A DNA stretch of 64,000 nt from Phormidesmis sp963789215 (lineage in GTDB: Bacteria; Cyanobacteriota; Cyanobacteriia; Phormidesmidales; Phormidesmidaceae). Under the pieces are notes generated by a model. It worked only from the letters and a program-made list of their open reading frames with translations. It was not told the DNA's origin and made no database searches. The position numbers and the translations under genes are program-made. The stretch is taken from positions 558,001 to 622,000 of the forward strand of contig CAWBJY010000011.1 of the NCBI GenBank assembly GCA_963789215.1, in the 5' to 3' direction. Positions 27,846 to 36,985 of the stretch are shown here, piece after piece (the first letter of the stretch is position 1; each line of letters begins with the position of its first letter).

Positions 27846-29075
27846 CTAGATTGGCGCATCGGCCAGTACCTGCTCGTATTGCTGGCCTGCGATCGCCCAA
27901 GTATATTCTTGCTCAATCATCGCTCTACCGTTTTTAGAAAGCTGCGCCCTCAGCTCAGCTGAGTCAAACAGCCGACTGATTGCCGCCGCGTACTCAGATG
28001 CAGTCTCTGCTTTTAATGCTCGCAGCGGAATGCCGTTGCCTTCTATGGCTAAGCCTTCCAAGCCGCGATCGCTGGCTACTACCGGAATCCCGGCTGCCAT
28101 GGCCTCTAACGTTTTGTTTTTGATGCCGTAGCCGGTTCGCATTGGGATAACGCAAACGGTGGACTCGTGTAGGTAAGGCCGCATCTCGGGTACTTTGCCG
28201 GTTACTATCACGTTGGGAATTTCGCCGAGCGCTTGAACGGCTGGCGTTGGTCTAGCGCCGACCAGTGAAAGCGTTGCGGCTGGATACTTTTGAAGCACGA
28301 GCGGAAATATTTCTTGAGCTAAGAACGTCACTGCATCCACGTTTGGCAGGTTGTCCATGGCGCCAATAAAAACCAGGCGCTGACCGTTTGGATCTTGCGA
28401 TCGCATCGTAAATAAATCTAAATCAACCCCGTTAGAAATTACGTGAATCGGCTCTTTGCCGCTGAGTTGGTACATTTGCCTGCGGTCTTCAGAAGTTGTG
28501 ACGACCAAATCGGAGAACTTTTGACAGTAGCGCTGTTCGTAGCGTTTGAGCAGGGGTAGGGTGAGGCGATCGCGCAGGGCATTCTCTGCCGTTCTGTTCG
28601 CGAGCTGATGAGCGCAGGTGCCATAGACAGAGCTATGAATATTCACGACGGATTTGGGGATGAGGGTACGAATATCCTCAGGGACATACACCTCGTTGAC
28701 GCTGTGCTCACAGGTAATGGCCTCGAACTGGGCGCTAGCAATTTTTTTGGTGACCCAGCTTTGCATGGCAGGCGATCGCGTCGTTATGACGCTAGGTGGT
28801 ACGCCGCTGATGGCAAAATTAGCTAACCGCAGGAGTTTTCCAGTCGCCCCGGTTGTCTGCGCCTCATCTAACGGACGTTGAAAAACGCCTAGCTCATCCA
28901 CCCAGTTCCTTAGCGCTGATACATCTTCGTCACAGACATCTTGAGTGCGCAGCGTTCCCAACGTAATGCGATGGCCTTGCTGCTTTAGAAATTTCAGCAG
29001 GTTAAAAGTTCTCACAGAAGTTCCGCCCCGAGTAGGCGGATAGGGAAACGTCGCTGAGAGCATCAGAATATTCAT
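27846..29075 (-). CDS. Group 1 (GT4-type) glycosyltransferase
   Basis: 409 residues, GT-B fold. The N-terminal Rossmann part starts MNILMLSATFPYPPTRGGTS. The nucleotide-sugar-binding C-terminal half shows VISNGVDLDLF, VFIGAMDNLPNVDAV and the late acidic motif KNKTLEAMAAGIPVVAS. It resembles the TIGR03087-like exopolysaccharide transferases, but that assignment is tentative. It follows the GT2 gene on the same strand (59-bp gap), so both likely act on one surface glycan. Confidence 0.82.
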   Translation of the reverse strand: MNILMLSATFPYPPTRGGTSVRTFNLLKFLKQQGHRITLGTLRTQDVCDEDVSALRNWVDELGVFQRPLDEAQTTGATGKLLRLANFAISGVPPSVITTRSPAMQSWVTKKIASAQFEAITCEHSVNEVYVPEDIRTLIPKSVVNIHSSVYGTCAHQLANRTAENALRDRLTLPLLKRYEQRYCQKFSDLVVTTSEDRRQMYQLSGKEPIHVISNGVDLDLFTMRSQDPNGQRLVFIGAMDNLPNVDAVTFLAQEIFPLVLQKYPAATLSLVGARPTPAVQALGEIPNVIVTGKVPEMRPYLHESTVCVIPMRTGYGIKNKTLEAMAAGIPVVASDRGLEGLAIEGNGIPLRALKAETASEYAAAISRLFDSAELRAQLSKNGRAMIEQEYTWAIAGQQYEQVLADAPI

Positions 29076-29134
29076 TGCCGGAGACTGGTTGCTAAAGGGC
29101 CAAGGCTGGATTTATGCCTTAAACCAGAGAATGG

Positions 29135-30115
29135 TTATTGATACGTAATTGACCTAGAAAGGTAGGCTTTCTCCCTAGCTTTTTCAGGAAGCTGCGCCTC
29201 TAGCTGCCCTAAATCGCGGGCTTTGGAGCAGTAGATGTCCAAGGGCGTTGCCACGATATCGACTGCCGATCCTCTCGCTAGCAGAAGCTTAACGCCAGCG
29301 CTAGGTAGTTCTTTCAGTGCCCAGCGTAAGAGGCTGCGGCTGTGGTCTTGTTTGCGCGATCGCTTTGTCAATTCCACCCCATGTAGCTGATTCAAATAGC
29401 GATTGGATTTCCCGTAGCGATACCACTGCGCGTACAAATCCTTCAGCGTCTGTCGGTGCCGGTGCTCAATTACGGCCTCTGTGGCATAGCAAATTTCCCA
29501 ACTCGCCGCTTGAACGCGCCAGCAGATATCCGCATCGCCACCCGTTGTTAAATAGGGTCGAAACAGCCCGACGTCTTTTAAGGCGGTTAGTCTGATGCCT
29601 AAATTCGCCGTCTGTCCATAGGGGCAAAACGAATGCGCCAGCGTGTCTTCCTGGTGCATCATGTTTTTGCGTTCGGCGTAGTTTTCTAGCAGCGTTTTGC
29701 CCGGAAAAGCCGCAATCCTGCCAGCGACCAAGCCCACTTTTTTATCGGTAAAAGGCTGCATGAGCGCCATCAGCCAACCTGAATGCGGATAGCAGTCGGC
29801 ATCTGTAAACGCTAAAAACTCGCTGGCTGCTGCCAAGATCGCGGTATTCCTAGCAGCATAGGCGCTTTGAATGATGCCTTCGCTCATCGCCCTTAGCGTT
29901 AGGCCCTTGCTGGCGAACTTTTCAACAGCACTCAACAAAATGTCGCTAGTGCGGTCAACGCTCGCATTATCCACGAGCAGATATTCGACTTTATCCGCTG
30001 GGTAGCTTTGCCCCATCAAACGGTCGAGTAGCTCAGGTAAATCCTGCTCGCCATTGTAAATGGGCACAACGACAGAAACCGTAGGTAAATAAAGAGAATC
30101 CAAATCCGCAGTCAT
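29135..30115 (-). CDS. Family 2 glycosyltransferase
   Basis: About 326 residues. GT-A fold: SVVVPIYNGEQDLPELLDRL, the donor-site VDNASVDRTSD, the DxD-like AFTDADCYPHSGWL, and RAMSEGIIQSAYAARN. It shows no membrane helix. The start MTADLDSLYLP (ATG) is preferred to a frame opening 17 codons earlier. Probable role in cell-surface polysaccharide assembly; the sugar is unknown. Confidence 0.85.
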   Translation of the reverse strand: MTADLDSLYLPTVSVVVPIYNGEQDLPELLDRLMGQSYPADKVEYLLVDNASVDRTSDILLSAVEKFASKGLTLRAMSEGIIQSAYAARNTAILAAASEFLAFTDADCYPHSGWLMALMQPFTDKKVGLVAGRIAAFPGKTLLENYAERKNMMHQEDTLAHSFCPYGQTANLGIRLTALKDVGLFRPYLTTGGDADICWRVQAASWEICYATEAVIEHRHRQTLKDLYAQWYRYGKSNRYLNQLHGVELTKRSRKQDHSRSLLRWALKELPSAGVKLLLARGSAVDIVATPLDIYCSKARDLGQLEAQLPEKAREKAYLSRSITYQ

Positions 30116-30239
30116 GTTAATCGCGTCAGCTGTGCACCCTAGCTTACCCGCAGGCATCAAGCACAATTGCTATATGTAAGCGCCTCGGGTTTTCCACTCT
30201 ACTTCTTATCACCCAACACTCAATACTCACTGCTGCGCC

Positions 30240-31244
30240 GTGCCTTTCCACTTACCCAACGTCAGTATCTGCATTCCCACCTACAACCGCGCAGACATTC
30301 TGCCCTACGCCGTCAACAGCGTACTGAATCAAACCTACTCAGATTTTGAGCTGCTGATCTGCGATGACGCCTCACCCGATCGCACCACAGAGGTCGTTTC
30401 GCAATGGAGCGATCGGCGCATCCGCTATATTCGACATCCGCAGAACATTAAACGGAGCCGCAATATGCGCTCGGGTTACGAAGCGGCTAGAGGGCAGTAC
30501 TTTATCAAGTTCGACGATGACGACGCGCTGACGCCAACCTTTTTAGAGAAAGCGGTGGCGGTTCTAGACGCCAATCCTTCAGTCGATTTCGTCTGCTCCG
30601 ATCACTGGGTCATTAATGCAAAAAACCAGCGAGAGGAGGCCGCTACTGCCGCTAACTCTGCGAAATGGGGAAAAGATCGTCTGTCAGTGGGGATTGTTGA
30701 GGATTTATTAGCTGAAACGTTTGTTCACCAAAGTCTGCAAGTGGGGTCTTCGCTGTTTCGTCGGAGCAGCCTGGAAACGGTAGACTTTATGCGATTGGAA
30801 GCGGATGGGTGTGAGGATTTTGATCTATTGGTAAGATGTGCGATCGCACGTCAAACTGCCTACTTCATTCCGGAGCGCCTGATGGAATACCGCTTCCACG
30901 GTGGACAAACCAGCCTCAAGCAAGACATTCATTTTCTCAGCGCTAAGTCTTTTTGCCTAGATGGCTATTGCTTTTCTCAAAGGCCCGAGCTGGAAAAAAT
31001 CAGACAAGCGAGAGTCAATGAGCTGAAACAGGTGCTCGCGATGCGCCTGATCGAAAAGGGCGAAACGCAGCGGGGTAGAAGCCTCATTTCTGAGCTTAAA
31101 AATGTTGGTAAGCTTTCTACACGAGCTAAAGTAGGCCAGGTATTGTCCTATATGCCCCATAGAATCAGACAGATAGCATTTCAGGGATTTCGTCAGATGC
31201 GAGCTAAAGACTATAGCGAGAAAGTACGTAATGCAGCCGGATAA
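30240..31244 (+). CDS. Family 2 glycosyltransferase
   Basis: 334 residues, GTG start. It opens with the GT2 core VSICIPTYNRADILPYAVNS, then CDDASPDRTTEVV and the metal motif KFDDDDALTP. Later comes ERLMEYRFHGGQTSLKQD. The stop overlaps the next gene by 14 bp, so the two form a coupled pair. Divergent from the other two glycosyltransferase genes, together making a small glycan locus. Confidence 0.86.
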   Translation: MPFHLPNVSICIPTYNRADILPYAVNSVLNQTYSDFELLICDDASPDRTTEVVSQWSDRRIRYIRHPQNIKRSRNMRSGYEAARGQYFIKFDDDDALTPTFLEKAVAVLDANPSVDFVCSDHWVINAKNQREEAATAANSAKWGKDRLSVGIVEDLLAETFVHQSLQVGSSLFRRSSLETVDFMRLEADGCEDFDLLVRCAIARQTAYFIPERLMEYRFHGGQTSLKQDIHFLSAKSFCLDGYCFSQRPELEKIRQARVNELKQVLAMRLIEKGETQRGRSLISELKNVGKLSTRAKVGQVLSYMPHRIRQIAFQGFRQMRAKDYSEKVRNAAG

Positions 31245-32202
31245 GCGATCGCGCTCCCCCATTTCAAACGTCAATCCTAAAACCCGCAAGCGATATACGA
31301 TATTGGCCATCGTTGCCGCTGCGGCGCTCGGCTGGGGTGGCTTCTTGAAGTTTGGCTTGCCTTTACTTGTGCCCGCCTTTCCGCCCGCTAAAGCAGAGAC
31401 TACAGGCGAACTAAAGTCTGCTATTGCGCAAACGAACGAACCAGATTACCAAACCTACGAGCTAGAAGACGCAACCGTTCACGTCGTTAAGCTGCCAGCC
31501 GGAACGCCTTTATCTATTGCCGTTGCCGATGACCTTACAACGGTCGAAAACTTTGCGAAACAAGAAGATGCTTTAGCTGTTCTTAACGGTGGATTCTTCG
31601 ATCCGCAGAATGGTAAAACCACCTCTCACCTTACTCTTCAGGGGCAAACGGTGGGTGACCCTGCCGATAATGAAAGGCTAGTTAAAAATCCGGACTTAGC
31701 GCCCTATATGCCCCAAATCCTCAACCGCTCGGAATTTCGAGCTTATAGCTGTCAGGCTGATAGCACTGTCGTGAAATACGATATCGTCCTTCATGATGCC
31801 GCTGTCCCAGAAGGCTGTACCACTCAGACCGCTATCGGCGCAGGGCCGCAGCTGCTGCCAGCGGACACCTCCTATGAAGAAGGGTTTACAGACTATAAGA
31901 ACGGCGAGCGAGTAAGAGATGCGATTGGGAGTGCGGGGCCTAACGCGAGAAGTGCGATCGCGCTTACTGCTAACGATGCCATCATGCTTATCATGGTTGC
32001 CCAACGCCCAAACGCTTCTGGCCTTACCCTATCGAAAGTGGCTGAATTTGCAGCTTCGCGGGGCGCAGTGAAGCTACTAAATTTGGATGGCGGCAGTTCT
32101 TCTGCACTTTATTACAACGGACAAATCCATCTCGGACGGCTAGATGCAGACGGAAATTCTATCGAGCGTCCTGTGAAGTCAGTCATCGTCGTTAGGCGAT
32201 AA
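31231..32202 (+). CDS. Phosphodiester glycosidase (NAGPA/DUF2233) family protein
   Basis: 323 residues. An N-terminal basic stretch and a membrane anchor (ILAIVAAAALGWGGFLKFGL) place the domain outside the cytoplasm. The NAGPA-like domain is shown by AVLNGGFFDPQNGKTTSHLT, and later LLNLDGGSSSALYYNG. This family cleaves sugar phosphodiesters. It starts within the preceding GT2 gene (14-bp overlap) and overlaps the convergent phosphopantetheinyl transferase by 24 bp. Confidence 0.82.
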   Translation: MQPDKRSRSPISNVNPKTRKRYTILAIVAAAALGWGGFLKFGLPLLVPAFPPAKAETTGELKSAIAQTNEPDYQTYELEDATVHVVKLPAGTPLSIAVADDLTTVENFAKQEDALAVLNGGFFDPQNGKTTSHLTLQGQTVGDPADNERLVKNPDLAPYMPQILNRSEFRAYSCQADSTVVKYDIVLHDAAVPEGCTTQTAIGAGPQLLPADTSYEEGFTDYKNGERVRDAIGSAGPNARSAIALTANDAIMLIMVAQRPNASGLTLSKVAEFAASRGAVKLLNLDGGSSSALYYNGQIHLGRLDADGNSIERPVKSVIVVRR

Positions 32203-32934
32203 ATGCTGCCACCGATGCTGCGTTACCGCAGTTTCTCCTGCCACGGCTAGCGCTCCCACGTAGGTCTCTGGCACCTCTATCAAATGCAAGCGCCACCCTG
32301 CCGAGCAGTCTTCAGGCACCCTTAAAAACTTAGGCGGCTCTATTTGAACTTCTAGCGTCTGCATAGATTGAGTCAGCCCCAAACCGATTGCCTTTAGATA
32401 AGCCTCTTTACAAGTCCACCGCTGCAAAAAAGCGCGGGATCGTGTGGCTGCTGATTCTGCTTCAACCTGCTGCTGCTCACTAGCAACTAGTGTCCGCTTC
32501 ATCATGCCCTCAAGCCGCTGAATCGTTTTCACCTGCTCTATATCTATGCCTAATTTGCGTTTGTACCCTAAGGCACACAAGGCTATTTCGCCTGAATGCG
32601 ACAGATTAAACTGTAGGTAGCGTTCACCCGCTGAATGCAATGGAGACTGCTCAAGCTCAGGAGGCAAGCTTACTGCTGGCTTGCCATACGCGCCATAGCA
32701 AAAGGTAATTTGCTCAGGACGCTGATTAAGCTGACGCCCCAACAGATGTCGTAGAGTTCCTCTAGCTACTACAAAGCGACGTCTATCTTCGGGAAACCGA
32801 AAGCGATCGGCCTTATCTTTTTCATCTTGAGAAAGACAGCTACGGTAATGATGAAGCAAGTTGTCCAATTTCGTCGCTGGCACCTGCAGCGGAATTTGCC
32901 AAACTTGAACAATATCTTCTACCAAAACATTCAA
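32179..32934 (-). CDS. 4'-phosphopantetheinyl transferase (Sfp/HetI type)
   Basis: 251 residues. It moves phosphopantetheine from CoA to carrier-protein serines in fatty acid or polyketide/non-ribosomal synthesis. Seen: FNLSHSGEIALCAL, the magnesium motif GIDIEQV, and WTCKEAYLKAIGLGL. Length fits the Sfp-type class, which is the only PPTase in many cyanobacteria. It is convergent with the phosphodiester glycosidase gene and divergent from ndbB. Confidence 0.88.
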   Translation of the reverse strand: MNVLVEDIVQVWQIPLQVPATKLDNLLHHYRSCLSQDEKDKADRFRFPEDRRRFVVARGTLRHLLGRQLNQRPEQITFCYGAYGKPAVSLPPELEQSPLHSAGERYLQFNLSHSGEIALCALGYKRKLGIDIEQVKTIQRLEGMMKRTLVASEQQQVEAESAATRSRAFLQRWTCKEAYLKAIGLGLTQSMQTLEVQIEPPKFLRVPEDCSAGWRLHLIEVPETYVGALAVAGETAVTQHRWQHLSPNDDD

Positions 32935-32956
32935 ATTTACTATCTTTAGATCCTGT

Positions 32957-33001
32957 AGAGCTGAGTAAGGCAGATCTGGGTAAGGCAGAGCTGAGTAAGG
33001 T
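32957..33001. repeat. 15-bp tandem repeat, three near-identical copies
   Basis: Units agagctgagtaaggc, agatctgggtaaggc and agagctgagtaaggt lie in the spacer upstream of the phosphopantetheinyl transferase gene. Confidence 0.88.
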
Positions 33002-33117
33002 CAGGGATTGCGTGAATTCTATCAGCCATCCTGCTTAGAAGGTGCGGCCACTGCTGCATTATTTCTAAATACTCTTTATCATCTATAACCTGACCATCTT
33101 CTCTCAACCGTCTATTC

Positions 33118-34380
33118 ATGAGCCAGCAGACAGCTCCTCCACGACAAGCGCTAGCGGCTCCTCGAATTTGCATTGTAGGCGGCGGGTTTGGAGGTCTCTA
33201 TACCGCGCTATATCTACAAAAGTATCGACACTTACGCAGCGCTAAAATTGTGCTGATTGAGCCTAAAGATCGGTTTTTGTTTACGCCGATGATGTACGAG
33301 TTGCTGACCGATGAGCTAAAGGAATGGGAGATTGCGCCTACTTACAGCAGCCTGCTAATGGGCAAAAACGTCATTTGGAAACAAGCGCGAGCGGACGCTA
33401 TTGATCTTCAGCAGCAGGTCGTGAGCGCCGCTGGAGAAAAAATTGGCTACGACTATCTAGTGGTCGCAACTGGGGCAGAAAATCGTCCGGTTGATATTCC
33501 TGGCGTCGAGCAACATACGCTGACGTTTCGTTCTTTACAAGATGCGCTGAGGCTCAAGTCCAGGCTGGCTCAAATTGTTCAAGCTCAAAAGCTTCAGCTA
33601 GATCCTTCGATTCCGACGCAGGTTGTAGTGATCGGTGGTGGCCCTAGCGGCGTTGAGCTATCTGGGAAAGTGAAAGACTATCTAGCGCGTCATGGGCTTC
33701 AGAATGTCCAGATTAAATTAGTCGAAAGGGGAGAGACGATTCTGGCCCCGTTTGAAAAGCGCTTGAGACGGCTGGCTAGGAAGTCGCTGTCGCACCGCCA
33801 AATTGAGGTGATGACAGAAACCAGTGTGGCAGCAGTAACCGCCGATGCGGTGACGGTTGAAACGAAAAATAGACAACAAGTGTTGCCTAGCCAGCTAACG
33901 CTTTGGGCCGCGGGGACTCAGCCTCGGCCCTGGTTAGGAGCACAGCCGGTAAGAAGTAATGACCAAGGGCAAAGGTTAACTCGGCGATCGCTGCAGCTGA
34001 TCGAATACGACAATGTGTTTGTACTTGGCGATAGCGCGGCTCAGGGCGGCTCATCAAAATCTACGCCTAGTACAGCACAAGCCGCCTATCAAGCCGCTAG
34101 CCAAGTGGCTAAAAATCTATCGGCTATGACTAGGGGGCGCGATCCTAAGTCGTTTAGCTACTTACATTTAGGCGATATGTTGACGTTAGGAATTGGCGAG
34201 GCTGGGCTTTGGAGCTTTGGATTTGCCATTGGCGGATGGCTAGCAGCGCTTTGTCGTCGCGGCGTGTATATTTTTCGAATGCCAACTCGCCGTCACCAAA
34301 TTAAGGTAGGACGCAGGGCTTTGGGTGAACTTTTACAGGCTGTTTTTATGCCTTGGAAGCAACGCAGGGTGCGCACCTGA
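33118..34380 (+). CDS. ndbB: Type II NAD(P)H dehydrogenase, NdbB-like
   Basis: 420 residues, a two-dinucleotide-binding flavoprotein. The FAD site is ICIVGGGFGGLYTAL, the NAD(P)H site VVVIGGGPSGVELSG, and the second FAD motif NVFVLGDSAAQ. The block DRFLFTPMMYELLTDELKEW followed by WEIAPTY is typical of cyanobacterial NdbB, the demethylphylloquinone reductase of phylloquinone synthesis, rather than of NdbA or NdbC. A C-terminal amphipathic part likely touches the membrane. Exact quinone substrate is inferred. Confidence 0.78.
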   Translation: MSQQTAPPRQALAAPRICIVGGGFGGLYTALYLQKYRHLRSAKIVLIEPKDRFLFTPMMYELLTDELKEWEIAPTYSSLLMGKNVIWKQARADAIDLQQQVVSAAGEKIGYDYLVVATGAENRPVDIPGVEQHTLTFRSLQDALRLKSRLAQIVQAQKLQLDPSIPTQVVVIGGGPSGVELSGKVKDYLARHGLQNVQIKLVERGETILAPFEKRLRRLARKSLSHRQIEVMTETSVAAVTADAVTVETKNRQQVLPSQLTLWAAGTQPRPWLGAQPVRSNDQGQRLTRRSLQLIEYDNVFVLGDSAAQGGSSKSTPSTAQAAYQAASQVAKNLSAMTRGRDPKSFSYLHLGDMLTLGIGEAGLWSFGFAIGGWLAALCRRGVYIFRMPTRRHQIKVGRRALGELLQAVFMPWKQRRVRT

Positions 34381-34526
34381 ACAATTGTGTTTGCTTTAAG
34401 GCGATCGCAGAATCCCCTTTAAAAACGCCTAGCTAGCCAAGCAAACCTCACTTCTCGCCGCAGTCTGTTATCTTCCGCCGTAAGATAGAATAGCTCTCAC
34501 TTCTGGTTTGGGTTTTTGGCTAAGCA

Positions 34527-35837
34527 ATGACCAATTTTTCTCGGCAAACTGGGCTATTTGGCAAGCTTCGGCAGTGGGTCACAACAACGCCAGATAGAGC
34601 GCTGGATAAAGCCTACGAAGCTGCTCTCGAAATTCGCCAGATAGAAGCAGACTACTTCGACGGGCAACCCATCTCAAAAGGCGACGGCAACTACAGCAGC
34701 AGTGCTTACCGACTCCTTCAAAAAGACTTAGATAAATATCTCGGCATCATCAAAAGGCAAATGACGGCGTTTAAGGCGAGCAGCTCGGTACTGCCGGTCA
34801 ACACCGGGCAGCTAGACACGCCTTTACCAGACGATGTACCCGTCAATCAAATTAGCGGGCCTGCCATTTTCTTTAGCAAGCTACAGCTCGTTGATGAAAC
34901 CCTAGAGAAATATCGACAGCCATCTACCTTCGCTGTGCCTGCTTTTGCGCTAAATCAACTGCAAACCCGACCGCTAACCGGACTGGCTAAAAGCGAAAAA
35001 CCTGGCATCACCACCGAAGATACGGCTAACGAAGCGCTGACTAGCCGCAGCAGTGTACTGCCCCGGTCTATCTTGCGTACGGTAGATCGAATTAAGCAGG
35101 ATCTCGATCCAGATGCAGAAACGGAAGTGGTTCGTAACTTCCGCATGTCTAAAACGCAGACTACCGTGGCGATTACGTTTGTGCTTCAGCTCGTGATTGT
35201 GCCGCTACTAGCGCAGTACCTTAGTAAAAATTTCATAGTGCATCCTATCGTAGCTCAGGTGCGCAACGAAACGCAGGCAGAGATTTTCCTTAACTCGGAG
35301 ATGGAGGAAGAGGCGCTGCACGAGCTTCAGCAGTATGAAGAGCGGCTGCGATTTGAAGTTTTGCTAGGTAAAACGCCGGAAATCGGCGAACGAGAAATTG
35401 AGGGTCAAGTCAGGCAGAAGGCTGCTTTGATTGAGGAAGAGTATCGCGATCGCAGTGCCGATGCGGTAAATAACGTCTTTGCAGATGCGATCGCTGTTAT
35501 CACCTTTTCGCTGCTGCTAACCAACTGCAAAGAGAAAGTAGCCACTCTCAAAGCCTTCATAGACGAAATCGTCTATGGACTCAGCGATAGTGCTAAAGCA
35601 TTCTTAATTATTCTATTTACAGATACCTTTGTAGGTTTCCACTCGCCTCACGGCTGGGAAGTACTGCTAGAAGGCATGGCCAATCACTTAGGGCTACCGG
35701 CCAATCGAAATTTCATATTCCTTTTTATTGCCACCTTCCCAGTAATCCTAGACACAGTATTCAAATACTGGATCTTCCGCTACCTCAACCGAATTTCGCC
35801 TTCAGCCGTAGCAACTTACAAAAACATGAACGAGTAA
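34527..35837 (+). CDS. pxcA: Proton extrusion protein PxcA (CotA/CemA family)
   Basis: 436 residues. A polar N-terminal 200 residues precede about four membrane helices: VAITFVLQLVIVPLLAQYL, then ADAIAVITFSLLLTN, KAFLIILFTDTFVGFHSPHG and FIFLFIATFPVILDTVFKYW. This is the CemA/CotA domain. PxcA is involved in light-driven proton extrusion at the plasma membrane and affects bicarbonate uptake. Function is known from knock-outs of relatives, not from this sequence. Confidence 0.93.
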   Translation: MTNFSRQTGLFGKLRQWVTTTPDRALDKAYEAALEIRQIEADYFDGQPISKGDGNYSSSAYRLLQKDLDKYLGIIKRQMTAFKASSSVLPVNTGQLDTPLPDDVPVNQISGPAIFFSKLQLVDETLEKYRQPSTFAVPAFALNQLQTRPLTGLAKSEKPGITTEDTANEALTSRSSVLPRSILRTVDRIKQDLDPDAETEVVRNFRMSKTQTTVAITFVLQLVIVPLLAQYLSKNFIVHPIVAQVRNETQAEIFLNSEMEEEALHELQQYEERLRFEVLLGKTPEIGEREIEGQVRQKAALIEEEYRDRSADAVNNVFADAIAVITFSLLLTNCKEKVATLKAFIDEIVYGLSDSAKAFLIILFTDTFVGFHSPHGWEVLLEGMANHLGLPANRNFIFLFIATFPVILDTVFKYWIFRYLNRISPSAVATYKNMNE

Positions 35838-35975
35838 TCTGCATTTTCCAGTCGTTGAAGCCACGTAAGGCGCTTAATTACGTAGTCCCAAGCAAATTCC
35901 TTTTGGAGGTGCGCAGGAGCGGGCTTTCGATAAGCAAAAACTGTCGCCTTGAGCTGATGGCTGATTCTTGAACTA

Positions 35976-36048
35976 GATGACTGGACTACTGATGGCTGGA
36001 CTATTGATGACTGGACTATTGATGACTGGACTATTGACAGCTGACTAT
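35976..36048. repeat. 15-bp tandem array starting at the psbM stop codon
   Basis: Four units based on gatgactggactatt (35976-36035) plus a degenerate gacagctgactat unit that contains the psbM stop codon at 36045-36047. Confidence 0.9.
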
Positions 36049-36155
36049 GAACCCGTCTTCTTACTGGCCGTTTGAATGTACAAAATCAAGAGGAACACAG
36101 TGGGAACAAAGACGAATAAAACGCTGGCCACGAACCCTAGCTTGTTAGTTTCCAT
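36045..36155 (-). CDS. psbM: Photosystem II protein M
   Basis: 36 residues: METNKLGFVASVLFVFVP, then TVFLLILYIQT and a polar end. It matches PsbM along its length. A single-helix subunit at the PSII dimer interface. It lies just downstream of the ferredoxin gene on the same strand (51-bp spacer). Confidence 0.92.
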   Translation of the reverse strand: METNKLGFVASVLFVFVPTVFLLILYIQTASKKTGS

Positions 36156-36206
36156 AGAACCTGACTGACTCCTAAATGCTGGTTAACCTATGCCTATAGC
36201 ATATCA

Positions 36207-36629
36207 TCACTCAGCCGCTGAGTAGCTCTCGTCCGACTTAGCCGAAGTTGACTCAATGGCCTTGCTTGCGGCCGCTTCAGCGGCTTCTTTCGCAGCCGCC
36301 TCGGCCTTAGCCTTTTTTAGGCTCTCTTTCTTATCAGGCTTGGTCACCACACTGATTGGCCCATTTACCGTGGTCTGGCAGGCCAATCGGCAGCTAGAAG
36401 GCCGCTTTTTCAACATCTTTTCTTCTACCGCCGTTCGCGCGGAGAGATTGTTTGCGCCTTCGACAATATCAACGACACAAGTTCCACACTGACCATAGCC
36501 ACCGCACTGCATCAGCTTAGCCATAAAGCTGTAGATATCGATGTCGTTTTCTTGAGCCTTAAATCTCAAGTTAGCGCCGACTGCGGCCTCTACTTCCTTG
36601 TCTTCCTTTACAAACTTGATGAGAACCAT
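36207..36629 (-). CDS. 2Fe-2S ferredoxin with Ala/Lys/Glu-rich tail
   Basis: 140 residues. The cluster ligands are CGGYGQCGTC (Cx5Cx2C) and the later Cys in SSCRLACQT. This spacing is that of adrenodoxin/ISC-type ferredoxins, not of photosynthetic PetF (Cx4Cx2C). The last 35 residues are an Ala/Lys/Glu/Ser-rich tail, probably disordered. It lies between psbM and psbB, an arrangement also known in other cyanobacteria. Redox partner unknown. Confidence 0.87.
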   Translation of the reverse strand: MVLIKFVKEDKEVEAAVGANLRFKAQENDIDIYSFMAKLMQCGGYGQCGTCVVDIVEGANNLSARTAVEEKMLKKRPSSCRLACQTTVNGPISVVTKPDKKESLKKAKAEAAAKEAAEAAASKAIESTSAKSDESYSAAE

Positions 36630-36985
36630 AACCTGCTTTAACCTGCGTTCTTTATAGGGAGCATTGCTCTAGAGCACTTCATGAGAAACCGTTACACTTC
36701 TTTATACACCTTTGTATTTACTTTTTTGACAGTAGATTCGGCGAGCAGGTTGAGATCTCGTTAACTCTACGCCAAAATAGGACATATGGAGGTGGGGTGC
36801 AATAGCCAAATATCCGAACTCGCTAGGGTTAGAGAGGTTCTATATCTGGTAGCCTTAGTATTATCTGAAGTCTTCGTCAGTAGGCATCAAGTTTAACGAA
36901 CACACGCCTTCGCTTTAAGAAAGTTCAAGGTTGGGCGTTAATTTAAAGAAAACAAACAAGAGAAAAACAAGGAGGAGCGTAGTCA
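36630..36985. other. Divergent promoter region of fdx and psbB, 356 bp
   Basis: No gene seen. The right end carries an AAGGAGG ribosome binding site 9 nt before the psbB ATG. It must hold psbB promoter elements, but none is certain by eye. Confidence 0.6.
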
